Positions 43,824-53,051 of a stretch of 64,000 bases of DNA are shown here, piece after piece; position 1 is the stretch's first letter, and each line of letters starts with the position of its first letter. A program made the position numbers and the translations under genes. Origin of the DNA: Tatumella sp. JGM91. Its GTDB lineage: Bacteria > Pseudomonadota > Gammaproteobacteria > Enterobacterales > Enterobacteriaceae. Where the stretch lies: the NCBI RefSeq assembly GCF_018257575.1, contig NZ_JAERJP010000004.1:124001-188000 (forward strand), written 5' to 3'. The notes under the pieces were generated by a model. The model had not been told where the DNA came from, ran no database searches, and saw only the letters and a list, made by a program, of their open reading frames with translations.

Positions 43824-44002
43824 CCGGGGTTAACCTGTCGCCGGACAACAAACGGTTGTTACGCTGTTGGCCGGCAATCAGCGGTCTTTCGGATAAAATC
43901 TGCTGTTTTACAGTCAGTTGTGGGAAAAACTGTTGCCGCTGAATATCATATTCTGTCTGCGGTCTGTTATGATGCTGCAGACTGAAATACAGGAGGTGAC
44001 AG

Positions 44003-44644
44003 GTGAAAGGACGTGAAAAATCCCCCGGGCGACGTTCACAGGCGGTTGCTGCGAAACGCACAGCCATTGTGAATGCCGCACTGTCTTTATTTTCACAGTA
44101 TGGTTTACATGGCACTCGCATCGAGCAGGTTGCTGCTCTGGCTGCTGTATCAAAAACCAATCTGCTGTACTACTTCCCTTCAAAAGAACAACTTTATCTG
44201 GCGGTGTTGCAGGATATTCTGGCGATCTGGCTGGCTCCCTTACGGGCGTTACATGCAGATCAGCAACCGCTGCAAGCCATTAACCACTATATTCGTCTGA
44301 AACTGGAAGTTTCCAGAGATCATCCGCAGGCATCGCGGCTGTTTTGTCTGGAAATCCTGCAGGGAGCTCCGGTCTTACATAAGGAACTGGAAGGTAATTT
44401 ACGTGAGCTGGTGGATGAAAAAGCCGCACTTATCCGGCACTGGATTTCTGCGGGGCAGCTGGCAGAGGTCGACCCGCGGCAGCTGATTTTTATGTTATGG
44501 TCAGTCACCCAGCATTATGCGGATTTTGCGGTTCAGATACGCTCAGTGACCGGGAAATCGCTGCAGGATCCTCAATTTTTTGCCGATACCCTGCAAAATA
44601 TTCAGACGGTTATTGGCAGGGGGTTGTGCCCGCAGCAGGCATGA
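44003..44644 (+). CDS. rutR: TetR-family regulator of pyrimidine metabolism, RutR-like
   Basis: 213 residues, following E. coli RutR closely over the whole length: ALSLFSQYGLHGTRIEQVAALAAVSKTNLLYYFPSKEQLYLAVL (helix-turn-helix), IRLKLEVSRDHPQASRLFCLEIL, and FMLWSVTQHYADFA. RutR senses uracil/thymine and controls carAB and the rut operon. No rut genes lie in the window, so the regulator is separated from that operon here or acts mainly on other targets. It has its own 180-base upstream region. Confidence 0.92.
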   Translation: MKGREKSPGRRSQAVAAKRTAIVNAALSLFSQYGLHGTRIEQVAALAAVSKTNLLYYFPSKEQLYLAVLQDILAIWLAPLRALHADQQPLQAINHYIRLKLEVSRDHPQASRLFCLEILQGAPVLHKELEGNLRELVDEKAALIRHWISAGQLAEVDPRQLIFMLWSVTQHYADFAVQIRSVTGKSLQDPQFFADTLQNIQTVIGRGLCPQQA

Positions 44645-44669
44645 CTGTGCTGCGGCTATTGCTTTTTTT
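44630..44669 (+). terminator. Intrinsic terminator of rutR
   Basis: CCGCAGCA (44630-44637) pairs with TGCTGCGG (44648-44655), overlapping the rutR stop, and a run of seven T follows at 44663-44669. Confidence 0.65.
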
Positions 44670-44748
44670 GGCGTTACAGTCCCGGAATTGATATTTCCCT
44701 TTTGGCGGGTTTCAGGCTGAACTGTACAGACGGGCACTCAGCGGGGAA

Positions 44749-44931
44749 ATGAGCATGATACGACAATTACGGCAACAGCTGGCACGGATTCGCGGCCTGA
44801 TAAAACGCAGCCCGGCGGCTGACAGGGTAAAAGACAGTCATCTGTTACTGGAATCGATGATCCCGATCCTTGGTTTATATGGTATCGGGCCCGGCCATCT
44901 TGATTACCGGCAGGCACATAATGATGAATAG
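44749..44931 (+). CDS. Possible small protein, unrecognised
   Basis: 60 codons starting ATGAGCATG behind GGGGAAA. The predicted peptide begins basic (MIRQLRQQLARIRGLIKR) and ends acidic, with a short hydrophobic segment MIPILGLYGIGPG. I do not recognise it. The ribosome-binding site and the overlap with the next small frame (ATGATGAATAG) are the only support; it may be chance. Confidence 0.3.
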   Translation: MSMIRQLRQQLARIRGLIKRSPAADRVKDSHLLLESMIPILGLYGIGPGHLDYRQAHNDE

Positions 44932-45133
44932 TCATCATCATCATCGCTTGTTACGGGTGACCTACTGGAATGAGCTGTGCTACGGGGCGTCCACGGCCAG
45001 TGACCGGAGACTGGCTGTCAGGAAAACCGGCAGGCATCATCAAAATCCAGCCGTGGCAGACGGCTGTGTAACTTACTGCTGTCACTGTAGCCCGGATTCA
45101 CCGGCATATTTACCCGCCAGTCACTGCCTTTAA
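44921..45133 (+). CDS. Possible small His/Cys-rich protein, unrecognised
   Basis: 70 codons starting at ATGATGAAT, overlapping the previous small frame by eleven bases. The peptide has four consecutive histidines near the start (NSHHHHRLL) and a cysteine cluster (CVTYCCHCSP) near the end, which could bind metal. No family is recognised and base use does not clearly mark it as coding. This is a speculative call. Confidence 0.22.
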   Translation: MMNSHHHHRLLRVTYWNELCYGASTASDRRLAVRKTGRHHQNPAVADGCVTYCCHCSPDSPAYLPASHCL

Positions 45134-45342
45134 AAAAGTGGCATTGATTATTTGCGCATCAAGCCCGGCCATGAGACCGACATCCGGCACGCGGGCAGCC
45201 ATCATAAATTAAGTGCGGACTGCTCAACAGGGGGGGCATCGTTACCTCCGAATACACACAACCAGTCAGCCTTTGTGCCCCGGACATCAGGGGTGCGGGT
45301 AATTATGCTGAAAATAGCGACCAGTGACAGGGGTAACAGAAT

Positions 45343-45366
45343 CTCCTGCAGCAAAGACTGCAGGAG
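45343..45366 (-). terminator. Hairpin downstream of the CynT-like gene
   Basis: CTCCTGCAG (45343-45351) and CTGCAGGAG (45358-45366) form a perfect nine-pair stem with a six-base loop, 31 bases past the cynT-like stop on the minus strand. It is followed there by ATTCTGTT. Confidence 0.6.
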
Positions 45367-45396
45367 GCGGTACCGGACAGAGCCGGTTACCGGGGG

Positions 45397-46032
45397 TTAT
45401 TCAAAACAGACGTGCGGGTTATCAGCCAGTGGCACGAAGGTTTTACCGTCGCTATCCAGTGCCTGTACCTGGCCGCTTTCAATATCAAACACCCAGCCAT
45501 GCAGGTGGATCTGATTATTGCGCAGGGCGACGGCGACGGACGGATGGGTTTTCATGTTATTCAGCTGAGCAATAACGTTTTCACGTACCATGGCGCTGAC
45601 TTTATGTTCTTCGTCCGGATAACTGTTTTTCTCGACAACGGCTTTCGCTGCATCGGCATAACGCAGCCAGTGTTCGACAGCAGGCATAGTATCCATGCAC
45701 TGGCATTTGGCGATAGCGCCCATTGCACCACAGTTAGAGTGGCCACAGATGATAATGTCTTTTACGCCCAGCGCGACAACAGCATATTCGATGGTGGCAG
45801 AGACGCCGCCCGGCTCCGGGCCGAAAGACGGAACGATATTGCCTGCGTTACGGATCACAAATAACTGACCAGGTTCCTGCTGGGTCACCAGTTCCGGGAC
45901 CAGACGGCTGTCTGAGCAGGAAATAAACAAGGCCTTAGGATTCTGACTGTCTGCCAGGCTATGGAATAATTCTTTTCGCTCAGGATATACTTCGGTCTGA
46001 AAGTTCAGAAACCCTTGAATAATTGTTTTCAT
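45397..46032 (-). CDS. cynT: Beta-class carbonic anhydrase, CynT-like
   Basis: Cytoplasmic zinc enzyme interconverting CO2 and bicarbonate, 211 residues. Zinc ligands are Cys39 ([15 protein letters not shown]), His98 and Cys101 ([13 protein letters not shown]), with the Asp-Arg pair in CSDSR. Long stretches follow E. coli CynT ([47 protein letters not shown]). No cynS or cynX lies nearby, so it probably serves general bicarbonate supply rather than cyanate breakdown. ATG 46032 begins at the conserved MKxIIxGFLxFQ; the open frame extends twelve codons upstream. Confidence 0.93.
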   Translation of the reverse strand: MKTIIQGFLNFQTEVYPERKELFHSLADSQNPKALFISCSDSRLVPELVTQQEPGQLFVIRNAGNIVPSFGPEPGGVSATIEYAVVALGVKDIIICGHSNCGAMGAIAKCQCMDTMPAVEHWLRYADAAKAVVEKNSYPDEEHKVSAMVRENVIAQLNNMKTHPSVAVALRNNQIHLHGWVFDIESGQVQALDSDGKTFVPLADNPHVCFE

Positions 46033-46130
46033 AACTCGCCCAAATGATAAAAAAATCGGCTTAATCATAGAACGAATGTCCGGCAGGGGGAAGTCCCCGC
46101 GCTAAAAGCTATTATTAATCGGCCGGTTCT

Positions 46131-46147
46131 TAGTGACGTTGTCACTT
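46131..46147. promoter_or_regulatory. Palindrome AGTGAC-GTT-GTCACT in the divergent promoter
   Basis: Inverted six-base arms three bases apart, about 100 bases upstream of the CynT-like start and 150 bases upstream of the divergent amidotransferase. It has the same core and spacing as the palindrome at 40624-40644. Confidence 0.45.
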
Positions 46148-46297
46148 ATCAGCCACCTGCTGACAGCAATCGTGGCGGAAGATAATCACCGGCAGGCAGT
46201 ATATTTTGATACTTGTTTCGACCGCGATTTAAAGCTATTACTGATTGTCTTATCGGGATTATCCGGCCGGTGATGGTCAGAAAACCAGGAAATTACA

Positions 46298-47032
46298 ATG
46301 CATCAGCCTCAGATTATTATTGTACAAACCGGCACTCCGCCGGAGGATATTCGCCAGCAGTATGGTGACCTGCCAGACTGGTTCAGCCAGGCGATTGGCG
46401 TCCCCCTGAAGGAGATACTGGTGGTCCGTGTGTTTGACGGCGACGAGCTGCCGGCACCGGATCCCCGGCGGCTGGCGATTATTACCGGTTCCTGGGCGAT
46501 GGTGACCGAAAAACTGCCGTGGAGTGAAAAAACCGCAGCGTGGATCCGCAGTGCTATGGCAGTCAGTATGCCCCTGTTCGGGGTTTGTTACGGACACCAG
46601 TTGATGGCTTATGCTCTGGGGGGCGAAGTCCGCTATCTGGATTCTGTTCGCGAAACCGGCTGCCTGTCCGTCAGCCTCAGGGAAGCGGCAAAGAATGATC
46701 CTTTAGTAGGTACACTGCCGGACAGCTTTCCCGCACACCTGACACATATGCAAACTGTCAGCCGTGCCCCGCAGGGGGCTAAAGTTCTGGCGGATTCTGC
46801 GGCTGACGGACACCAGATTGTGCGTTACGGGCCAAATGCTGTTTCGACCCAGTTTCACCCGGAATTTACGGTGGCTGCCGCCAGAGCCATGACTGCACGT
46901 AACAGTGAAATATTTGCCGCCGAAGGGCGCGATACTCAGGCGATCATTGATGGCATCACCCAGACCCCCGAGGCAACCCGGCTGTTAACCGCATTTATTG
47001 CTCAGTACGTGGCCGGATACCGGCCACAATAG
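46298..47032 (+). CDS. Class I glutamine amidotransferase-like protein
   Basis: 244 residues resembling the GATase domain of GMP synthase and the stand-alone YfeJ-type proteins. The catalytic Cys lies in PLFGVCYGHQLMAYALGGEV and the His-Glu of the triad in VSTQFHPEFTV, so the hydrolase appears intact. No synthetase domain is attached. It could hydrolyse gamma-glutamyl compounds (compare PuuD), but this is not established. CAGGAAAT precedes the ATG. It is divergent from the CynT-like gene. Confidence 0.87.
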   Translation: MHQPQIIIVQTGTPPEDIRQQYGDLPDWFSQAIGVPLKEILVVRVFDGDELPAPDPRRLAIITGSWAMVTEKLPWSEKTAAWIRSAMAVSMPLFGVCYGHQLMAYALGGEVRYLDSVRETGCLSVSLREAAKNDPLVGTLPDSFPAHLTHMQTVSRAPQGAKVLADSAADGHQIVRYGPNAVSTQFHPEFTVAAARAMTARNSEIFAAEGRDTQAIIDGITQTPEATRLLTAFIAQYVAGYRPQ

Positions 47033-47108
47033 CAGACAGTGTAACAGGGTATGCTGCCTGCTGCTGTTTCCGGCCGGGGCTGCGGCAAATGTGTAGTCCT
47101 GTGGCGGA

Positions 47109-48518
47109 TTATTGTTTCTTTAGCCGGCTGATACTGAGCATCACCGCCAGGCCGCCGGACAATACTGCCAGCCATAACGCAGTCTGTACGCCGTGGTATT
47201 CCTGCAGCAGGCTGTGCTGACCGGACAGGGCGAGGATCACTCCGACAATCGCGGTTCCCAGACACTGTCCGAACATGCGCATTATTGCCAGCACCCCGGA
47301 AGCATAACTGCTGTGTTCTCTGGCGACATTAGACAGCATTTCACGGTTATTCGGACTCTGAAAGCAGCCGAAGCCGATGCCACAGACCAGACTGCGTAAG
47401 CAGATATCCCACGCTGCGGCATTGTCCGGTAACAGGGCCAGCAGGATCAATCCGGTGACAAATATTCCCAGCCCGAGGGTCGAGATAATGGCCGGAGGGA
47501 TACGGTCGGAAAGGCGTCCGGCGTGGGGAGCCGCGAGGATAATACCGAGGGGCCAGGGAGTAAACAACAGTGCCGAAAAGAAGGCGCTGTGTCCGTAGAT
47601 ATTCTGGAACAGAAACGGTAACGCAATAAAAGTGATTCCCTGGCTGACAAATGAGGCCATTGAGGTGATGGCGGCCAGAGAAAAGCGTGCAGACGAAAAA
47701 ATATTCAGGGGCAGCAGGGGGGCAGCAGCGTTGCGTTCAACCGCGATAAATGCCAGTCCTGCAACTAACGCCAGTAAGCCGTAACCCGCTGCCAGCAACA
47801 GGTCATGGCCGGAAAGCCCCGGACTGCCGGGCGCAGCGAGACTGTCGGCGGCCATAATCAGCGCGCCGGGGATAATGGCCGATAATACTGCGCCTGTCAT
47901 GTCGAAAGGCAGTGATATTTTCTGTGAACGGCCCGGTAATACCCGTAATGTCAGTATCACTGCAATGATCCCCGGTGGAAGGTTAATCGCAAACAGCCAT
48001 TGCCAGCTCATGACCGACAGTATTGATCCGCCGAGTATCGGCGCAATGGCAGTGCCTGATGCAACCAGCAGAGCATTCATCCCGAGAATACGTCCCAGCA
48101 GCCGGTTTGGAAATACGGAACGCAGTATCGCGGGGCCAATGCTGAGTGTCGCCGCCCCGCCAATTCCCTGTAAAATACGCATCCCGATCAGGGTATGAGG
48201 ATCCGCTGACAGGGCGCAGCCCAGTGAAGACAAGGTGAAAATGATCTGACCTGCGGCAAATAAGTGCCTGAAGCCGATACGGGTGGCCAGGGCTGCAAAA
48301 ATAGCCAGCGTCATAGCCGCCGCCAGCAGGTAGCCATTTGAGACCCAGACCACTTCTGAGGCAGGTACGCCCATAGCTCTGGCTATCTGTGGTAAGGCGA
48401 TATTTACCATAGAGCCGTCAAAGACGGACATGGCGGTGGTCATCATTACCGCAATCATTGCCAGCCGTCGCGGCCGGCCGGGTAAGCCTTCATCACCCGG
48501 TAAATCTGAAAATAGCAT
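47109..48518 (-). CDS. MFS transporter, DHA2 (14-helix) drug exporter family
   Basis: 469 residues. The N-terminal membrane start AVMMTTAMSVFDGSMVNIALPQIARAMG contains the DHA2 motif D1-like segment, followed by VVWVSNGYLLAAAMTLAIFAALATRIG. The motif C-like ASGTAIAPILGGSILSVMSWQWLFAINLP follows. It probably exports toxic compounds by proton antiport. It is monocistronic and convergent with the amidotransferase gene, and no regulator is adjacent. Confidence 0.88.
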   Translation of the reverse strand: MLFSDLPGDEGLPGRPRRLAMIAVMMTTAMSVFDGSMVNIALPQIARAMGVPASEVVWVSNGYLLAAAMTLAIFAALATRIGFRHLFAAGQIIFTLSSLGCALSADPHTLIGMRILQGIGGAATLSIGPAILRSVFPNRLLGRILGMNALLVASGTAIAPILGGSILSVMSWQWLFAINLPPGIIAVILTLRVLPGRSQKISLPFDMTGAVLSAIIPGALIMAADSLAAPGSPGLSGHDLLLAAGYGLLALVAGLAFIAVERNAAAPLLPLNIFSSARFSLAAITSMASFVSQGITFIALPFLFQNIYGHSAFFSALLFTPWPLGIILAAPHAGRLSDRIPPAIISTLGLGIFVTGLILLALLPDNAAAWDICLRSLVCGIGFGCFQSPNNREMLSNVAREHSSYASGVLAIMRMFGQCLGTAIVGVILALSGQHSLLQEYHGVQTALWLAVLSGGLAVMLSISRLKKQ

Positions 48519-48775
48519 GCTTTATAACTCCGCAGGCGGTCCTGTAAAAATAGAATAATGACGTTCTTTTATCGCAGCAGAAGGGGGCAGGCCGGGGATC
48601 CGTAACTGACTGATGCTTTAAAAACAGTATATTAGCTTGATGACGCTCTGCCGCAAGCAGTCAGTTATTTCAGTATATGAACTGCTGCAGAAAAACGCTG
48701 TATCCGTCCGGCAGTCAGGTTAGGATGAACCGGCCGGTATTTTCCGGAAAACATTACCGATGGTGGAGCCTTGTT

Positions 48776-49900
48776 ATGTATAGCGAATTTATCGATCTCC
48801 CTTCTCCCGCGCCGGGCATGACCCTGCAATTAACCAAATATACTTTTGGTGATGTGTGCGCCGGCAGAACGGCGTATTTTCAGGCAGGATTGCATGCTGA
48901 TGAACACCCCGGATTACTGGTGTTACAGCATCTGAAGCAGCTACTGGTGCAATGTGAGCGGGAATGGCGATTGTCTGGGGGAGTAGTGATCATTCCTGTC
49001 GCCAATCCGGTCGGGCTGATGCAAAACGTCTCCGGTCATGTTACCGGCCGTTATCATCTGGCTAACGGGGAGAACTTCAATCGTAATTTTGCCGATCTTC
49101 AGGCAGTACTGACCCGTGATGGCGCACAGACGCTCAACAGTAATGCACGGCAGGATTGCCGGGCATATATCACCCGCCTGCTGGGTGACGTAAGGCCGGC
49201 AGATACGGTCTCCGCCATAAAGCACAGTCTGCTGAGCGAGGCTTTACAGCATGATGTGGTCATCGATTTACATTGTGATCAGTCGGCAATTCTGCACCTG
49301 TACACTAACCGTTGTCATCATCTGCGGGCAGTGAACCTGGCAGCCTCGCTGGGGGCGGAAGTCATTATTGAAGAACAACTTGCCGGTGGCCAGCCGTTTG
49401 ATGAGTCGGTATTACGTTGCTGGCAATGGTTTGCTGAACATAAAGGACTGGCGGCGGAGGATATCCCGTTTACGGTCACTGTGGAGTTGCGGGGCCAGGC
49501 CGATGTCAGTGACCTGCTGGCAGCCAGAGATGCAGAAGCACTGCTGCGCTTTCTGGAAACAGAAGGGATAGTCGCGGCCCGGCAAACGGAAGCCCCCGAC
49601 TGCAGCCAGGTGGTCTGCTACCCGTTAGAAGGTGTCAGCTATTTGCAGGCACCGGCCGAAGGGATTATTAGCTGGCAACGACAGCCGGGGGACAAAGTGG
49701 TTGCCGGAGACTTACTGGCAGAGGTGGTCATCCTGAGCGGGGCAGAAGAAAATAACCGTTTGCCGGTACTGAGCCCGCAGGATGGCCGGCTGGTAACCCG
49801 GCCACTGATCAGTTACGTCCGCCAGGGACAGAATATTGGTATGCTGGCGGGGTATCAGCCGCATAATGACCGCCGCGGCGGGACCTTATTATCTGACTGA
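48776..49900 (+). CDS. Succinylglutamate desuccinylase/aspartoacylase-family zinc hydrolase
   Basis: 374 residues of the AstE/AspA (M14-like) family. Zinc ligands are in YFQAGLHADEHPG (His and Glu) and VVIDLHCDQSA (His). Further family blocks are VVIIPVANPVGLMQ and GENFNRNFADL, the arginine of which binds substrate carboxylate. The C-terminal part (YLQAPAEGIISWQRQPGDKVVAGDLLAEV) is the biotinyl-like barrel found in this subgroup. It probably deacylates an N-acyl amino acid. ATG 48776 is preceded by GGAG; the open frame extends 33 codons upstream without support. It is a single gene. Confidence 0.87.
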   Translation: MYSEFIDLPSPAPGMTLQLTKYTFGDVCAGRTAYFQAGLHADEHPGLLVLQHLKQLLVQCEREWRLSGGVVIIPVANPVGLMQNVSGHVTGRYHLANGENFNRNFADLQAVLTRDGAQTLNSNARQDCRAYITRLLGDVRPADTVSAIKHSLLSEALQHDVVIDLHCDQSAILHLYTNRCHHLRAVNLAASLGAEVIIEEQLAGGQPFDESVLRCWQWFAEHKGLAAEDIPFTVTVELRGQADVSDLLAARDAEALLRFLETEGIVAARQTEAPDCSQVVCYPLEGVSYLQAPAEGIISWQRQPGDKVVAGDLLAEVVILSGAEENNRLPVLSPQDGRLVTRPLISYVRQGQNIGMLAGYQPHNDRRGGTLLSD

Positions 49901-50143
49901 GTTGACGTAAAGCCCGTCCGCAGGCAGGCGGGGAGGCTGATAGTTGTCCGGTGATGGTTATCAGATGATCCGCAGAGGAAGATGAATTAAAGCATTTACT
50001 TTTTAATACCTTAAAAAATAATGTGATATTTATCGCAAGCTTAATGTTAACATATTCGCCGCACAGCATTTTCCTGTCGGCATCTGCTGACAGGTAAGTG
50101 TAATAATTTCCTCCACCCTGACAAAGATAAGAAAATTCAATTC

Positions 50144-50974
50144 ATGCAGTTATGTAGTTTTAAACTTAAAGCCACCGGTCACCATAGTTTTGGCATCATC
50201 AGAGACAACGGTGTTACCGATGCCGGTAAATATCTTGACTATGCAGATCTGAAAGCGGTTCTGACTGCTCAGGCCTTAGATGAGCTAAATGGACTCGCTG
50301 ACCGCCCTGTGGATTATTCCCTTGATGAAATTACCTTTTTACCGGTAATTGAAACTCCGGGAAAAATCCTGTGTGTCGGCATGAATTATTCAGAAAAACG
50401 CAAAGAGTTCGGTGAAACTAACCCGGCACCGACCCTGTTTGTCCGCTTTGCCGATACCCTGACTGCGCATCAGATGCCATTACAGAAACCGGCCAGCAGT
50501 GAGCAGTTCGATTATGAAGGCGAACTGGCGGTAATTATCGGTAAACCTGCACATCAGGTGGCTGCGGAAGATGCCCTGCAGTATGTTGCCGGATACAGCT
50601 GTTTTATGGATGCCACGGTACGCGATATGCAATTCACCTGGTTTACCGCCGGTAAAAACTGGCCGGCGACCGGTGGATTTGGTCCCTGTATGACCACCAG
50701 TGATGAAATCGCGGATCCGCAGCAACTGGATATTAAGACCTTTTTAAACGGTCAGCAGGTACAGCATGATTCGACGGCCAATATGATCCATACGGTGGCG
50801 AATATTATTGCTTATGTAACCTGTTTTACGCCGCTGGCCCCGGGAGATGTAATTATTACCGGTTCACCGGGCGGTGTAGGTAAATCAAGGACTCCGCAGC
50901 TGTTTATGTTCCCGGGAGATAAAATCTCTGTCGAGATCAGTCAGATTGGCGAACTGGCTCATACTATCGCCTGA
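50144..50974 (+). CDS. Fumarylacetoacetate hydrolase-family protein
   Basis: 276 residues. The FAH core is visible as KILCVGMNYSEKRKEFG, PTLFVRFADTL, the metal ligands in FDYEGELAVIIGK, YSCFMDATVRDMQ, and the C-terminal DVIITGSPGGVGKSR. Relatives hydrolyse acylpyruvates or act as hydratases/decarboxylases in aromatic degradation. The substrate here is unknown and no aromatic-pathway genes adjoin. The ribosome-binding site is weak, and a clear terminator follows. Confidence 0.9.
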   Translation: MQLCSFKLKATGHHSFGIIRDNGVTDAGKYLDYADLKAVLTAQALDELNGLADRPVDYSLDEITFLPVIETPGKILCVGMNYSEKRKEFGETNPAPTLFVRFADTLTAHQMPLQKPASSEQFDYEGELAVIIGKPAHQVAAEDALQYVAGYSCFMDATVRDMQFTWFTAGKNWPATGGFGPCMTTSDEIADPQQLDIKTFLNGQQVQHDSTANMIHTVANIIAYVTCFTPLAPGDVIITGSPGGVGKSRTPQLFMFPGDKISVEISQIGELAHTIA

Positions 50975-50991
50975 TACAGCCCCCTCCCTTG

Positions 50992-51027
50992 CGGCAGTAC
51001 GCAGTGATTGCGTCTGCCGTCTGTTTT
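50992..51027 (+). terminator. Intrinsic terminator of the FAH-family gene
   Basis: CGGCAG-T-ACGCA (50992-51003) pairs with TGCGTCTGCCG (51009-51019) with one bulged T and a five-base loop, followed by TCTGTTTT. Confidence 0.75.
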
Positions 51028-51164
51028 CCGCCTTCGATACTCTTTTCTTCGTCCGTCAGGGCGCAATATCCCGCTAATCAGAATACTGCCGGTCAGTGAA
51101 CACTGATTTTTTACCCGCAGAATAACGGCTGGCGCAGAGACGACCGTCACCGGCCGCCGGAGGG

Positions 51165-51614
51165 TCAGGCTTTTACTGGCTGGCAGTGACTGACGCGGAA
51201 CAGGCGGCGACAGTAATCGAGGAAGTAGCCGTACAGCGCACCCATCATCACAGAGACCAGGATATTGGAGCTGACGGCAGCGCTAATCTGGTGCCAGTCA
51301 GCGCCGACAAACCATAAAATAGTGACGTAGACCGGTGACTGGAAAGTGACATAACTGAAAACATCAGCACTGCTTTTCATCCAGCCTGATTTTCTGATAG
51401 TTAATGACTTCCGGATAATCCAGTCGCGGTACAGGCCATAGGGCACCGCAATAATAATATTTACCGGAATAGCGACCAGTCTTGACGATAATGATTGTTC
51501 GAAACTCATCCCCGAAAGGAAAATCTCTATCATCATATTAACGACGGTGCAGTACACCACCATCGCAAAGGTGTCTGCTACCGCATGACGCAAGCGGGAC
51601 TGCGCAGAGTACAT
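51165..51614 (-). CDS. alaE: L-alanine exporter
   Basis: Inner-membrane exporter of L-alanine, 149 residues, the same length as E. coli AlaE and following it throughout: [64 protein letters not shown] and [11 protein letters not shown]. Four transmembrane helices are visible. E. coli alaE is Lrp-controlled; here a nine-pair inverted repeat lies about 130 bases upstream. It is monocistronic and convergent with the FAH-family gene. Confidence 0.96.
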   Translation of the reverse strand: MYSAQSRLRHAVADTFAMVVYCTVVNMMIEIFLSGMSFEQSLSSRLVAIPVNIIIAVPYGLYRDWIIRKSLTIRKSGWMKSSADVFSYVTFQSPVYVTILWFVGADWHQISAAVSSNILVSVMMGALYGYFLDYCRRLFRVSHCQPVKA

Positions 51615-52004
51615 GGTTGTATTCCCCGGGATATAGTCAGTAATGCCGTAAAAATCGCCGAATGGCAGAGATTTTTGTGGTGTATTTTATGGCGTGCAGA
51701 GTATATCCCTGCCATTGAAATGGCAACTAGCTGAAAATTTTTATTTATCGACTTTTTGTCGATAAAGTTCTCTGTAATCACAGACTTTTTGCCTGCCACG
51801 CTACTTTTATGCTTCCTGTTTGTTTATTTTTAATAAATTCAATCAGATAGATTTTATGTTTTTGCGGGTCAGGTACGCGGCTAGTGTCTGATTGTGCGGT
51901 TGTCGTTTATCTGACGGGATAAATGACTATGCTGGTGGCAAACAACTGTCGTGGCTAGCGGGCCATGGACGGGTAAACAGCATACTATTCTCAGGCGGTA
52001 TATC
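51615..52004. other. 390-base divergent region between alaE and the LLM gene
   Basis: A+T-rich. It holds the inverted repeat TTTATCGAC (51744-51752) / GTCGATAAA (51758-51766) with a TTTTT loop. Short open frames on both strands lack ribosome-binding sites and are not called. Confidence 0.45.
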
Positions 52005-53027
52005 ATGAAAAAAATTGGTTTTTTATCCTTCGGCCACTGGACGCCTTCTTCCCGCTCGGCCACAGTCAGTGCCGCAGATGCCCTGACTCAGTCGATTGAA
52101 CTGGCCGTGGCGGCTGAAGAGGCGGGGGTAGATGGTGCATATTTCAGGGTTCACCATTTTGCCAGACAACTGAGCGCCCCTTTTCCGTTACTGGCCGCTA
52201 TCGGTGCCCGGACCCGTAAAATAGAAATTGGTACCGGAGTTATCGATATGCGTTATGAAAACCCGCTGTATATGGCCGAACAGGCAGCGGCGACAGATTT
52301 GATTAGCGGGGGCCGGTTACAGCTGGGGATCAGCAGGGGATCCGGTGAACAGGTTATTGATGGCTGGAGTTACTTTGGTTATCGCCCGCAGCAGGGGGAA
52401 TCGGACGCTGATATGGGGCGTCGTCATACCGGCACTTTTCTTGATGTCTTAGGTGGTGAGGGATTTGCCAGACCAAATCCGCGGCCGATGTTTCCCAATC
52501 CTCCGGGACTGTTGCGGCCGGAACCGTTTTCCGAAGGATTGCGTGAGCGAATCTGGTGGGGTTCCGGTTCTAACGGCACCGCGCGCTGGGCCGCGGAGCA
52601 GGGGATGAACTTGCAGAGTTCGACCCTTAAAGATGATGAAACAGGAGAACCGTTCCACGTTCAGCAGGCAGAGCAAATTCGGACCTACCATCAGGCCTGG
52701 GCGCAAGCTGGTCATACCCGTAGTCCGCGGGTTTCGGTCAGCCGCAGTATCTTTGCTATTACCAGCCAGCAGGACTGGGATTTTTTTGGCGGGATGGCTC
52801 AGGGCGGAGATCAGATTGGCTATCTGGATGAACACACCCGCGCTATCTTTGGTCGCAGCTATGCCGCAGAGCCTGACAAACTGATCGAACAACTGGCGGC
52901 TGATGAAGCGGTTGCGCTGGCCGATACTTTACTGCTGACCATACCGAATCAGCTGGGCGTTGATTACTGTGTGCATCTCATGGATACCCTCCTCAGGGAG
53001 GTGGCTCCGGCGCTGGGCTGGCGGTAA
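52005..53027 (+). CDS. LLM-class flavin-dependent oxidoreductase (luciferase-like)
   Basis: 340 residues of the bacterial luciferase-like monooxygenase family, an FMN-using TIM barrel. It has the N-terminal KKIGFLSFGHWTPSSRS and DGAYFRVHHFARQLSAPFPLLAAIGARTRKIEIGTGVIDMRYENPL (the usual flavin-side strand region). TDLISGGRLQLGISRGSGEQVIDG and WWGSGSNGTARWAAEQGMNLQSST follow. The substrate is unknown; no flavin reductase or sulfonate genes adjoin. ATG 52005 begins at the family start; the open frame extends upstream. A hairpin containing a LexA box follows. Confidence 0.88.
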   Translation: MKKIGFLSFGHWTPSSRSATVSAADALTQSIELAVAAEEAGVDGAYFRVHHFARQLSAPFPLLAAIGARTRKIEIGTGVIDMRYENPLYMAEQAAATDLISGGRLQLGISRGSGEQVIDGWSYFGYRPQQGESDADMGRRHTGTFLDVLGGEGFARPNPRPMFPNPPGLLRPEPFSEGLRERIWWGSGSNGTARWAAEQGMNLQSSTLKDDETGEPFHVQQAEQIRTYHQAWAQAGHTRSPRVSVSRSIFAITSQQDWDFFGGMAQGGDQIGYLDEHTRAIFGRSYAAEPDKLIEQLAADEAVALADTLLLTIPNQLGVDYCVHLMDTLLREVAPALGWR

Positions 53028-53051
53028 AACCGGCGAAAAGCTCCCCGCAAC

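Larger units (their letters stand above)
44645..45396. other. 752-base region with no certain gene
   Basis: It contains the rutR terminator tail, two short overlapping open frames listed separately with low confidence, and a hairpin at 45343-45366 that probably terminates the carbonic anhydrase gene. The stretch 45134-45340 shows nothing recognisable. Confidence 0.4.
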
